From positions 1 to 64,000 of the forward strand of contig JAJEHG010000034.1 in assembly GCA_022823825.1 (NCBI GenBank): a stretch of DNA of 64,000 nt, read 5' to 3'. The translations under genes were made by a program, and so were the position numbers. Source of the DNA: Nitrosopumilaceae archaeon. Its GTDB lineage: Archaea; Thermoproteota; Nitrososphaeria; Nitrososphaerales; Nitrosopumilaceae. The notes below the pieces were generated by a model. The model searched no databases. It had not been told where the DNA came from and saw nothing but the letters and a program-made list of their open reading frames with translations. Below are positions 24,658-32,280 of the stretch, one piece after another. Every line of letters starts with the position of its first letter. Position 1 is the stretch's first letter.

Positions 24658-26507
24658 CCCTGCACCGCCTTTGTGTTAAAGTACCGCTTCGCCTCGTCGC
24701 CGGTGGCCTCGAACCTGAGGTATACCGCGTTGTCGCTCGTCTGGAGCAGCCCCATCCCGGCCCGGAAGTTAGTGACGCGCTCCATTTCCGATTCGGTCAG
24801 CCCCAGGGCCGCGCCCATGACGCGCGCGGCCGACTGCGACATCTGCATTATTATCTTGGTGTCGAACAGCTCGGTGAGCCTGGACTCGTCGTCGAGCGCG
24901 CGGTCCATGTCGGAGAACTGCTGCGTGGACACGGCGAATATCAGCGACCTCTTGCGGCCCTGCCGCGCCATCTCGCCTATCTTCCTGATGCTGTGGTTGA
25001 TCTTGGTCATGCGCCACGCCTCATCCAGCAGGACGAACTTCCACTGCCTTGCCGGCAGCTCGTTTACGCGCCTCCACGCGTACGCCAGGATCAGCAGGAT
25101 CAGCAACCCCTCGTACTCCTGCCCGTCCGTCCTCCTCAGCGACACGATCATTCTGTCTGAAAACCTGGGGTTACCGCGGAAGATGTGGGAGACGCCGCCG
25201 CGCACCAGGTCGGCCAGGTACCTCCTTGAGGCCTCGGAGCTTGCCTCGTACAGCCCGTCTATCGAGCGTACCGCATCGCAGATGCTCCTCCACTCCCTTC
25301 TCGTCTGGTTGGGCGCGTTGGTGGCGGCCCCCAGCAGGTCTGCCGCCTCCACTGCAGAGCCGAGCATGGCAAACGGGTCCAGGCCGTACTCCCGCCCCGG
25401 GCTTATCTCCACCCTGTCTAGCCCAAAGTACTCGGCGTGCTCCGCGTACTCGCCCTGCGGGTCTATCACGATACACATGGTATCGGGACGCTTTTCCAGG
25501 AACCGCTTTAGCAGTATCTTGTTTGTGAACGACTTGCCGCTCCCGGTGGTCCCCGCAGTGAAGACGTTGTGGTTCTTGCGTTGGTTGACGTCGTATATGA
25601 CGGGGCCCTGCGTGTCCAGGTTCCTGCCGAGCGTAATGCCGTTTGGGACCTCCAGCATGTCAGACGACACGAACGGGTACAGGATGTACATGCTGTGGAT
25701 GGCGCCCAGCCACGAGGCCCCGCCGCCCAATACAATGTGCCTCTGCCTGCCGAGGGATGCCGTGACGCGGACGTTCATCGCGCTTGTGTGGCGCTTGACG
25801 ATGCGGTGCAATTCGCGGAGCTTTTGTCTTGATGCGGCGAACACAAACCCGTTGATCGTAAACGCGAATGCCGACGTGTTACCCAGCTCAAGCTCCTGCT
25901 TGAGGGCGCGTATGTCCCGGAGCTTTTTCTGGATGTCGGCCCTGTTTGTGCGCACTCCGCTGTATAGCAGTTCGCGGTTCTCCATCTTGCGGAGGGCGTC
26001 GTCAGGGCGGACCGGCGCCATGTGTATCTGGAGCCGGTGGAACGTGCCGAACACGTCGTGGACCCAGGCGGGCGGCAGGACGGCGGGGGCGCCGTATACG
26101 GTGTACGCCCTCCCGTACAGGGGCGAACCGTTTATCACGCAGGCAAAGTCCCGGGCCCCCTGCGCCGTGACCGTCAGCGCGTCGCGGGGTTCGTCGATTG
26201 TATATGAAAAGTTCAGCTTCTCAAGCACGTCGTCGAGCGGCTCTGCCGCGTCAAGCATGACTCGTAGCACGTCCATCTTGGCGCCGCTTGACTGGCCTCC
26301 GCTCCCGCCTCCGACGGCTATGGGCACGCGCTCAAGGGTGATGACGGCCTCGTGCTCCAGCATTTTAAGCACCTCGAAGAACTCTGACAGCCTGCGCCGC
26401 CGCTTTTCCTCCGGCAATATGCGGAAGTTGGTCGGGGTTATCGAGTATGCGTGCCCGTACGCTCGTCTGGGCGGCTCGTCAAAGAGGCGCTCGCGTATGA
26501 TCTCCAC
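24654..26507 (-). CDS. virB4: VirB4/TraC-family secretion ATPase
   Basis: The 617 residues match the VirB4 family, the ATPase that powers type IV secretion and conjugation machines. After an N-terminal domain with an amphipathic region, the C-terminal RecA/HerA-like motor shows Walker A GTTGSGKS (319-326), Walker B FVLLDEAW (491-498) and the sensor STQQFSDM. VIDPQGEYAEHA is typical of the family. GTG start lies about 21-25 nt after a GCTTAAAAGCC box. It heads an overlapping operon with two pilin-like genes, which physically links a secretion ATPase to pilus subunits. No VirD4 was recognised. Confidence 0.85.
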   Translation of the reverse strand: MEIIRERLFDEPPRRAYGHAYSITPTNFRILPEEKRRRRLSEFFEVLKMLEHEAVITLERVPIAVGGGSGGQSSGAKMDVLRVMLDAAEPLDDVLEKLNFSYTIDEPRDALTVTAQGARDFACVINGSPLYGRAYTVYGAPAVLPPAWVHDVFGTFHRLQIHMAPVRPDDALRKMENRELLYSGVRTNRADIQKKLRDIRALKQELELGNTSAFAFTINGFVFAASRQKLRELHRIVKRHTSAMNVRVTASLGRQRHIVLGGGASWLGAIHSMYILYPFVSSDMLEVPNGITLGRNLDTQGPVIYDVNQRKNHNVFTAGTTGSGKSFTNKILLKRFLEKRPDTMCIVIDPQGEYAEHAEYFGLDRVEISPGREYGLDPFAMLGSAVEAADLLGAATNAPNQTRREWRSICDAVRSIDGLYEASSEASRRYLADLVRGGVSHIFRGNPRFSDRMIVSLRRTDGQEYEGLLILLILAYAWRRVNELPARQWKFVLLDEAWRMTKINHSIRKIGEMARQGRKRSLIFAVSTQQFSDMDRALDDESRLTELFDTKIIMQMSQSAARVMGAALGLTESEMERVTNFRAGMGLLQTSDNAVYLRFEATGDEAKRYFNTKAVQG

Positions 26508-26901
26508 GCGTACGATGCGCCATGCGGCTTTTAAGCGGATGTGTTGGGGTCACCCGCATGGGATGTGCCAGCATCCACAAACTGCAGAAGCCACAAAATC
26601 TGTGTCTCTCCAAATTTTTTCCGAGGGCGCTCTTGCAAACGTGAGCCAACTTCGAAATCTGCTCTTCTGGCCCCATCTTGGAGATGATCTAGCCGTCTGG
26701 GATCTCAAACTTTGTGTGCTTGGGGCGCCATGTGCAAGCATTCACCCCCCTCGCCATAATACGGGCAGGAGGTAACGGTCTCATTCCCATGCGCAGCCGG
26801 CGATTTGTAACGCGTCGTGCGGCAACGACGGGGGCCGTCAGGCCGCCATGTTGGCGCCCCTGCTACTATAGAGATATAAGCGATGTTCGCTGAGATGTTT
26901 A
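26508..26901. other. Non-coding stretch between virB4 and an AT-rich orphan gene
   Basis: Holds the virB4 promoter (GCTTAAAAGCC near 26526-26536, minus strand) and, at the other side, GAGATATAAG (26871-26880) for the gene at 26902. Between them nothing codes convincingly; the frames present look like chance reading of GC-rich DNA. Confidence 0.5.
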
Positions 26902-27276
26902 ATGGATGGACTGTCTTACAGCCAGATTTGTGAAGAATCAACTAGTGTGAAAAAGCCAAACTGGTTGGAACATCACGATCATTTATGGGGGATCCCCGGC
27001 ACCAAAAGCTTCGTATTCTATCCGTATGATATCAGCGAGACATACGAAATTGACCTGAATTCCAAGTACAATCCATACGGATACACCGTATTACTCGCGC
27101 CTCGAATTGATTCTGAATATAATCCACGGGTAGGCTTGGACAAAGGAACATACAAGGTATTGATACTGGAGTCAAATTACGACCCGGGAAAAATTGACCG
27201 TGGATGCTCTCTTCTGCGCAAAATGTTCAATCTATTCTTTATCAGAAAAGGTGAGAATCTAGATCAGCCGGAATAG
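26902..27276 (+). CDS. AT-rich orphan protein
   Basis: A 124-residue soluble protein, rich in Tyr, Asp and Asn, with no signal peptide and no recognisable motif (PKSF/FVFYPYDISETYEIDLNSKY-type beta-rich sequence). The start ATG is preceded by a good TATA box at 26871-26880. Base composition is clearly lower in G+C than the flanking virB4 and prepilin peptidase genes, so it is probably an acquired cargo gene. Confidence 0.55.
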   Translation: MDGLSYSQICEESTSVKKPNWLEHHDHLWGIPGTKSFVFYPYDISETYEIDLNSKYNPYGYTVLLAPRIDSEYNPRVGLDKGTYKVLILESNYDPGKIDRGCSLLRKMFNLFFIRKGENLDQPE

Positions 27277-27350
27277 CCTGAAAATCGACCAAAACCCTGA
27301 GATCCCGATGGAAGACGTTCTTACAATTGATTTCTAGAAATGGTGTGAGG

Positions 27351-28040
27351 CTAGGCCGAGAACATTGGGGGCAACGTTAGTAGCAGGATCAGGGCCGCCA
27401 GCAGAAACGGCACCACGGGGGCGGCCACCATCACTGGCCGCCCCTCCCCTCCCCCCGCTTCCCACCTTCTTGTGCCCACGGGCGTCGCGCGCAGCGAGAA
27501 GCCGCCCCGCCTGTTATCGATACGGATCACGTGTCTCTCCCACGGCCTTTTGTGGTGCGCCGCAAAGAGTGCGGCCGCCCGTTTGGAGACGCCCGCGGCC
27601 CCGCACGTGGAGAATGGCCGGCGCCCCGCGGCCGGGTGCCGGTACAGCCCCGCCACGTGCGACACGTTTAGCGCCACGTTGTATGCCACCACCGCAAACG
27701 CCAGCATGGTAATGCCGAGCAGGCCTGTCAGGACGGGCAGAAACGGCACGCCAAACGCCGTGGGCAGCGTGACCGAGACGACCAGCAGGATGATACAATC
27801 CCCGGAGGCTACGGCCCTGCACCTGTACAGCACCAGGGCGAGCGTGACACCTCCCGCCGTCCCGAACAGGGCTCCCGCGTCAGCCCACCCACCGTCCAGC
27901 AGGAACAGTATCAGCCCGGCGCCGCCCACTGCGGCATAGTGCCGGTCGTCCCCAAGCACGGTCCTATACCTGACGTCCGTATACGAGTTTGCCGCCAGCA
28001 CGCCCATTACCATGAGCAGCCGGATCAGCTCAGTATCCAT
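27351..28040 (-). CDS. A24-family prepilin peptidase
   Basis: Polytopic aspartic protease (about six helices, 229 residues) that cleaves class III signal peptides of pilins. The two membrane-boundary aspartates are visible as SYTDVRYRTV (residue about 22) and ASGDCIIL (about 80, the GxGD-type motif). The Arg-rich cytoplasmic loop and a C-terminal helix (PVVPFLLAALILLLTLP) complete the family topology. It is the last gene of a four-gene operon with TFB-like and ParB-like proteins and overlaps the preceding gene by 11 bp. Probable substrates are the pilin-like proteins at 24.2 and 40.4 kb. Confidence 0.8.
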   Translation of the reverse strand: MDTELIRLLMVMGVLAANSYTDVRYRTVLGDDRHYAAVGGAGLILFLLDGGWADAGALFGTAGGVTLALVLYRCRAVASGDCIILLVVSVTLPTAFGVPFLPVLTGLLGITMLAFAVVAYNVALNVSHVAGLYRHPAAGRRPFSTCGAAGVSKRAAALFAAHHKRPWERHVIRIDNRRGGFSLRATPVGTRRWEAGGGEGRPVMVAAPVVPFLLAALILLLTLPPMFSA

Positions 28041-28665
28041 GTAAGAGTACGCGGCGTATCTCCTCCCCCGTGTCGTCGACCCATTTGCTTACCTCCAAGA
28101 GATCCCCGCGTATGGCGTCAAGCCGCGCCATGTCGCATGCAATGCGCCTGCGGCGCGACCTCGGGATCAGCCCGCGGCCGCGCAGACGGGACAGCGCGTG
28201 CTGGACGCGCCCCGGGTACACGGGCCAGTCCTCAAAAAAGTACTGTATGGTCTTGAGCGGGATCGTTGCGGTGCGCGCGCCGTCCGACCCGGGCCCCTCC
28301 CTCGTGCCCGCCATGCTGCGCGCGACGCCGTACACCTTTGCCAGCACGCACATCTCAAAGAACGTTATGCCCATATCATACGCCGCGGCCGACCAGCGGC
28401 CCACCGGCGTGACAGCAGGCGGGCCGTCCCCCGCCGCGCGCGATATGAGCCCCCTGCCCGCCATGCTCCTCACGTCCTCCGAGTCAATCCTGCCGACCCG
28501 CGTGCGGTGGCGCAGGGCCGCATGCATGTGGGCGATGCGCCTCGCGTCCTCCGGTCTTGTCCTGCCGCCCTGCATGACCCTCAGCTTGGTGATCTTGGTG
28601 GAGAATGAGCGCATTGACAGCCTGCGTATGATCGACGCGGCATCGCGGCCGCCGGCCTGCGACAT
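28030..28665 (-). CDS. Putative winged-helix protein of the prepilin-peptidase operon
   Basis: A 211-residue basic protein with two possible DNA-binding segments: DSEDVRSMAGRGLISRAAGDGPPAVTPVGR (about 60-90) and a second near PLKTIQYFFEDWPVYPGRVQHALSRLRGRGLIPRSRRRR (about 135-175), which has the helix-turn-helix and basic wing look. Its ATG directly follows the stop of the ParB-like gene (TAGATG). I do not recognise a named family; regulator or DNA-binding partner is an inference from composition and neighbours. Confidence 0.55.
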   Translation of the reverse strand: MSQAGGRDAASIIRRLSMRSFSTKITKLRVMQGGRTRPEDARRIAHMHAALRHRTRVGRIDSEDVRSMAGRGLISRAAGDGPPAVTPVGRWSAAAYDMGITFFEMCVLAKVYGVARSMAGTREGPGSDGARTATIPLKTIQYFFEDWPVYPGRVQHALSRLRGRGLIPRSRRRRIACDMARLDAIRGDLLEVSKWVDDTGEEIRRVLLHGY

Positions 28666-29766
28666 CTAAACCCTCCTGTAAAACACAACCGCGCGCGCAT
28701 CGCGGTGCTTTTCTGCAAACTCCGCAAGGCCTGCAGCCGCATCGAACTGCGCCATCTTGACGTCCGCGCCGTCTCTCTTGTCGCCTGAGAGCCCCAGCCA
28801 CCTGCCTGCCTCCCGCGGGAACAGGTACGTCATGGTGGCGCCGGCGCCCTCCGGGTCAGCGTCCCTGAGGACCGTGACCAGCTTGCGGTCCTCCACAATG
28901 GAGACGCGCCTTGTCTTGAGGTCTATGAGGTATGGCGGGTGCTTGTCCGTGCCCGGGATTGCGATGACATCGCGCGCGTTCCTGATCAGCTGCTTGGCGC
29001 GCCGCACCTCTCCGGGGGATGGCCGCTCTCCGTCCGGCGTCACTACTTCGGGCTCCTCCTCCCCGCGGTATCTGGGGGAGTCTGAGATCACCTTTACCTC
29101 CTCGTAGCTGGGCCATGCAAAGCGGGCGTCGGTCACTGGGCGCGCCCTTACTAGCCCGGATATCTCCTGGGACAGCTCCGCTTGCATGTCGGGCCTCTGG
29201 CTTGATATGTGGTACGGGATATAGTACGGCAGTACGAACTGTGACAGCTTCGTGCCCAGAAACTCGCAGAGCCCGCCCAGTATCGCGGCTGCCTGGGGTT
29301 CTAGGTCGAGCGCAATGAACTTTTGATGCACGGTCCCGCCGCATATGCGCGACAGGGCCGCTGCCGCCTCCTCGCCCCCGTGGGCGGCCACGTATTCTGA
29401 CACCCTCCGCAGGAGCAGCGGGTTGATCCCCGCGGGCCTGTGGTTGTACTCGACGTGCCTTACAAGAAAGTCCGACGCGTCGGCGCACTTTGTAACCATA
29501 CATTTGATCGATTCCGCGCCTGCCGCTAGGGCCCCGCGGTACACGTCGCCGTCTGCCATCAGGTACAGCGTGCCGCCCACGCTGCCCACCCTGACTGCCG
29601 GGACCCTGCCTTCCAGGTGTGGTCGGCCTGACGCCGCCTCGTCAAATATGCGCCTGTACGCGTCCACGTGCTTTTGCAGCGGGACCGTAATGTCGAGCTC
29701 GTGACATCGTATGGACGCCGTGCTGACCTGCCGCAGCCGTCCCTGCGGGTTTCGTACTCCCGTCAT
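28666..29766 (-). CDS. ParB/sulfiredoxin-fold-like protein
   Basis: A 366-residue protein. The region from about 25 to 105 resembles the N-terminal ParB fold: DITVPLQKHVDAYRRIFDEA, then VRVGSVGGTLYLMADGDVYRGALAAGAESIKCMV, where ParB proteins have GxYxxxxGxRRxxAA and a variable following strand. After a helical middle, the C-terminal 130 residues form an alpha/beta domain (DVIAIPGTDKHPPYLIDLKTRRVSIVED). The catalytic or CTP-binding Arg of canonical ParB is not evident, so the assignment is tentative. It overlaps the TFB-like gene by 4 bp. Confidence 0.5.
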   Translation of the reverse strand: MTGVRNPQGRLRQVSTASIRCHELDITVPLQKHVDAYRRIFDEAASGRPHLEGRVPAVRVGSVGGTLYLMADGDVYRGALAAGAESIKCMVTKCADASDFLVRHVEYNHRPAGINPLLLRRVSEYVAAHGGEEAAAALSRICGGTVHQKFIALDLEPQAAAILGGLCEFLGTKLSQFVLPYYIPYHISSQRPDMQAELSQEISGLVRARPVTDARFAWPSYEEVKVISDSPRYRGEEEPEVVTPDGERPSPGEVRRAKQLIRNARDVIAIPGTDKHPPYLIDLKTRRVSIVEDRKLVTVLRDADPEGAGATMTYLFPREAGRWLGLSGDKRDGADVKMAQFDAAAGLAEFAEKHRDARAVVFYRRV

Positions 29767-30626
29767 CGCGCCCCGTACCTCCTCTTTGCTATGCGTACTG
29801 CGGCGCGCGCCGCCCGCGCCCGGTTGGGCTCCCTCTGCTCCAGTACGGGCAGGACGGCCCGCGCCTCGCGGGCCAGGGCCTCTGCGATTCGGGGCTCGTA
29901 CTCGTATCCCAGGGACTGGATCTCGGTGCTCATGGAAAACGTGCCTGGCGGCGTAGGTCTGACTGCAGATGCGCCGTCGCTACCATCGGATGCGCTGCGC
30001 CCGGCCATGTCGAGAAACCCCATCCTGCGCAGTACGTGCTCCCCCGTCTCCTCGTCCACGTATGACGAGGCCTCCATTATGGCGTGCAGGTACGAGTGCG
30101 CGTGCTTCACCCCCAGCTCCATGCGTATGGCGTCCCGCAGTCTGGCCTCGTTTAGCGGGCAGCCCCACGTCCTGCAGACGCCGTGGAACGCGAGAACCAG
30201 GAGCTTTGCCTTTGTCATGCGCATGCCGGGCGCGCGACGCAGCCTCTGGTACCACGCCCACACGTCCCTGCCCGCGCCGTTTGGGATGCCGAGCTTTTGC
30301 GATATGTTGCTGACTGCCGCCATGTCGTTCCTGCGACGCACGAACCTGTCTGCCCGGAGCCTCGGGTTCGGCTTGCCGCCCACCTCCATCTCAAGGTACA
30401 GGTTGGTCTTGGTACGCGGGAGCGCCGCCGGGTCCGCGCACAGCTGCTGCTGGTCGTCCTTTCCTCTGACCACCCCGCACGCGCGACAGACGATCTCCCC
30501 CTCGTGGGTGGGTGTCTCATATCTGGCGCCGTGCGCGCAGGCACCCGCGGCCGTCTTTTGCCCCGCGGGGCATTCGGGGGATCCGTCGCGTACGGTGCGT
30601 TTTGGAACGATGGTACTCATACCCAT
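29763..30626 (-). CDS. Divergent TFB-like transcription factor
   Basis: A 287-residue protein with an N-terminal zinc ribbon in TFB style (CAHGARYETPTHEGEIVCRACGVV, preceded by ECPAG) and a helical region in place of the two cyclin repeats (SQKLGIP...WAWYQRLRRAPGMRMTKAKLLVLAFHGVCRTWGCPLNEARLRDAI). Canonical TFB recruits RNA polymerase to TBP-bound promoters; this one is shorter and its second cyclin fold is hard to see, so it may be a dedicated factor for this locus. It leads the operon TFB-like, ParB-like, winged-helix, prepilin peptidase. An alternative ATG is at 30620. Confidence 0.6.
   Translation of the reverse strand: MGMSTIVPKRTVRDGSPECPAGQKTAAGACAHGARYETPTHEGEIVCRACGVVRGKDDQQQLCADPAALPRTKTNLYLEMEVGGKPNPRLRADRFVRRRNDMAAVSNISQKLGIPNGAGRDVWAWYQRLRRAPGMRMTKAKLLVLAFHGVCRTWGCPLNEARLRDAIRMELGVKHAHSYLHAIMEASSYVDEETGEHVLRRMGFLDMAGRSASDGSDGASAVRPTPPGTFSMSTEIQSLGYEYEPRIAEALAREARAVLPVLEQREPNRARAARAAVRIAKRRYGAR
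30541..30563 (+). repeat. 23-bp direct repeat, copy 1
   Basis: The 23 bases starting GCACCCGCGGCCGTC recur exactly at 30764-30786. This copy encodes the GQKTAAGA segment of the TFB-like zinc ribbon on the minus strand. Confidence 0.85.
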
Positions 30627-30763
30627 AACGGTGACGCTTTTTGTATTTGATGTTTTTGTAATTTGCCGTTCTATAGAGGCAGATTACCGTATCATGCATT
30701 TGGCATACATGGCCCGCGGCGCCCGGGGCCGCGATATCGGGACAAACGTGCCGGGAGGAAAAC

Positions 30764-30786
30764 GCACCCGCGGCCGTCTTTTGCCC
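30764..30786 (+). repeat. 23-bp direct repeat, copy 2
   Basis: Exact copy of 30541-30563, located upstream of the TFB-like gene in non-coding DNA, where it would encode the same GQKTAAGA peptide on the minus strand. It looks like a remnant of a duplicated gene start. Confidence 0.85.
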
Positions 30787-30815
30787 TTTTACGCTTTCCG
30801 TATTTGTGACTGACG

Positions 30816-30998
30816 GTGCTGATTCGTAAGGTTGTTCAAAAGAGCGGAGGGTCGTGGGGCGTGAGCCTTCCCGTGGAGCTCGTAAGGGAACTCGGATGGG
30901 AGAAGCACACCTACGTCTACGTCCAGAAGACAAAGGGCAAGTCCCTGGTGCTGCGGGCCGTGCCGGATGTCGCCGCCGCCGCTGTCCCGGACAAGTAA
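30816..30998 (+). CDS. AbrB/SpoVT-type DNA-binding protein
   Basis: A 60-residue swapped-hairpin protein: RKVVQKSGGSWGVSLPVELVRELGW is the canonical AbrB fold, and the rest is a short Ala-rich tail. Such dimers serve as transition regulators or as antitoxins. GTG start. No toxin gene is adjacent, so a regulator role for the exported-protein operon downstream, perhaps at the palindrome 31236-31281, is the better guess. Confidence 0.78.
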   Translation: MLIRKVVQKSGGSWGVSLPVELVRELGWEKHTYVYVQKTKGKSLVLRAVPDVAAAAVPDK

Positions 30999-31488
30999 CA
31001 CGCCGCGGGATCCGCCGCATGTAGCCCTGGGTGATTCCGGGCGTGCGGGTTTTGATAAATGCAGTCCTGGCCCGTGTCTGGTAATCTCCGCCGCCGCCAC
31101 CGCCGCCACCGGGTGGGGGCGCTTGGCACCGCGCCTGTACGTCATGTCAGGTGCGCACGCCCGTTCTGGCACGAACGCGAAGGGAACCCGAGTCGCGCCC
31201 GGGGCGGTCCGCCTGCCCCCTTCACGCAGACCCTGGTTACCCGGTAACAATCATAGTGCACTATGATTGTTACCGGGTAACTGATCTGCGGCGCCGGCAA
31301 GCGTTCACCTCCTCTTGCGCGTCATGCCCTAATTGTGAAATTTCCGTACAGAATAAGCGGATCTAGGCAGGCCGGCGGGGGGGGGGGAGGGGTAAACGTT
31401 TGCCGGCGCCATGATGCGCGGCTCTTGGGCCTGCGGCACCAGACGCGCACCCGAATCTGAAAATCCGCACTTTTAACAAAAAGAGGCC
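30999..31488. other. 490-bp non-coding stretch with a large palindrome
   Basis: Contains GCCGCC/CACCGC simple repeats near 31085-31115, a perfect 46-bp palindrome at 31236-31281, a run of 11 G residues at 31377-31387 followed by A and four more G, and the TATA-like ACTTTTAACA before the TTG at 31489. No gene is convincing. Confidence 0.7.
31236..31281. repeat. Perfect 46-bp palindrome
   Basis: Two 21-base arms with no mismatch flank the self-complementary centre TGCA. Each arm itself contains the near-palindrome GTTACCCGGTAAC at its outer end. Total symmetry over 46 bp allows cruciform extrusion or binding of multiple dimeric proteins. Confidence 0.95.
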
Positions 31489-32280
31489 TTGCAGACAGTG
31501 AGCCTACACCCCGCCGTCACACGCACATGGAAGGGGGCGCCCGTAACGCCCGGCGCCCCGGGCCGCCGCACCACCCTGTTTCCTTTGCTTTTCACCTGCG
31601 CGGCCGCGGCCCTGTTATGTCTTGGGGCGGCCGGGGCCGCGGGGGAGGCCGTCCCACCCGCAGCCGATCCGGGCACGGGGCCCGGACCGCGCGGTGACGG
31701 GCCATCTACATCTACATCACCACCACCACCAGAACCGTCGCCGACTTGGCGCCTAGGCGATAACCTCACAGAGGGCGACTCCTACACGTACGAAATATGC
31801 AACAGCGTGCACGCATATGAGGCGACCTATCCGAACTCCTGCTATGTGCTGCGCATGGACTTTGTGTACAGGATGGTGCACCACGCGTACGGCCCCGTCT
31901 GGGTGGTAGACGTGGGTTTTGGCAACAGGAGCACCGTGATGCTTCTTGATTACCATACGATGACCGTGCACCCCACGTCGGCGTGGGACGTGTGGCTGGC
32001 GGACTCCATCCAGAATACTGTACTGCACCTTGCCCCGTACGGAGAGCAGGGCCTGGAGGTGGGGGCGTACTGGGGGGAGATCGACGCGTACTTTTACAGC
32101 GTGCCACTCTCGATTACATCGCGGGCCGGCGACAGGTCCGTGCTCGGGTATGACACGGCCGCAGAGTCGCGGACTGTCATCATACCCGGCATGCCGTTTC
32201 CGGAGTACAGCAGGTGGCACGACCCGCGCAGCATATCCGAGGATCCGAGGATCATGCACGAGTATGAACTTGTCAGGTGA
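31489..32280 (+). CDS. Exported protein, first of a two-gene operon
   Basis: A 263-residue protein with a long N-terminal region, a hydrophobic signal segment (about 30-48), a Pro/Ser/Thr-rich spacer (about 60-85) and a beta-rich ectodomain (DNLTEGDSYTYEIC, CYVLRMDFVYRM, VWVVDVGFGNRSTVMLLDYHTM). Two cysteines near residues 103 and 115 may pair. TTG start. It overlaps the next gene by 4 bp (GTGA). Likely secreted or surface-attached; function unknown. Confidence 0.65.
   Translation: MQTVSLHPAVTRTWKGAPVTPGAPGRRTTLFPLLFTCAAAALLCLGAAGAAGEAVPPAADPGTGPGPRGDGPSTSTSPPPPEPSPTWRLGDNLTEGDSYTYEICNSVHAYEATYPNSCYVLRMDFVYRMVHHAYGPVWVVDVGFGNRSTVMLLDYHTMTVHPTSAWDVWLADSIQNTVLHLAPYGEQGLEVGAYWGEIDAYFYSVPLSITSRAGDRSVLGYDTAAESRTVIIPGMPFPEYSRWHDPRSISEDPRIMHEYELVR

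Noticed and set aside
24637-26775. A 712-residue open frame on the plus strand opposite virB4
   Set aside because: It is the antisense shadow of a well-supported VirB4 ATPase in GC-rich DNA; the translation is Ser/Arg/Pro-rich with no domain.
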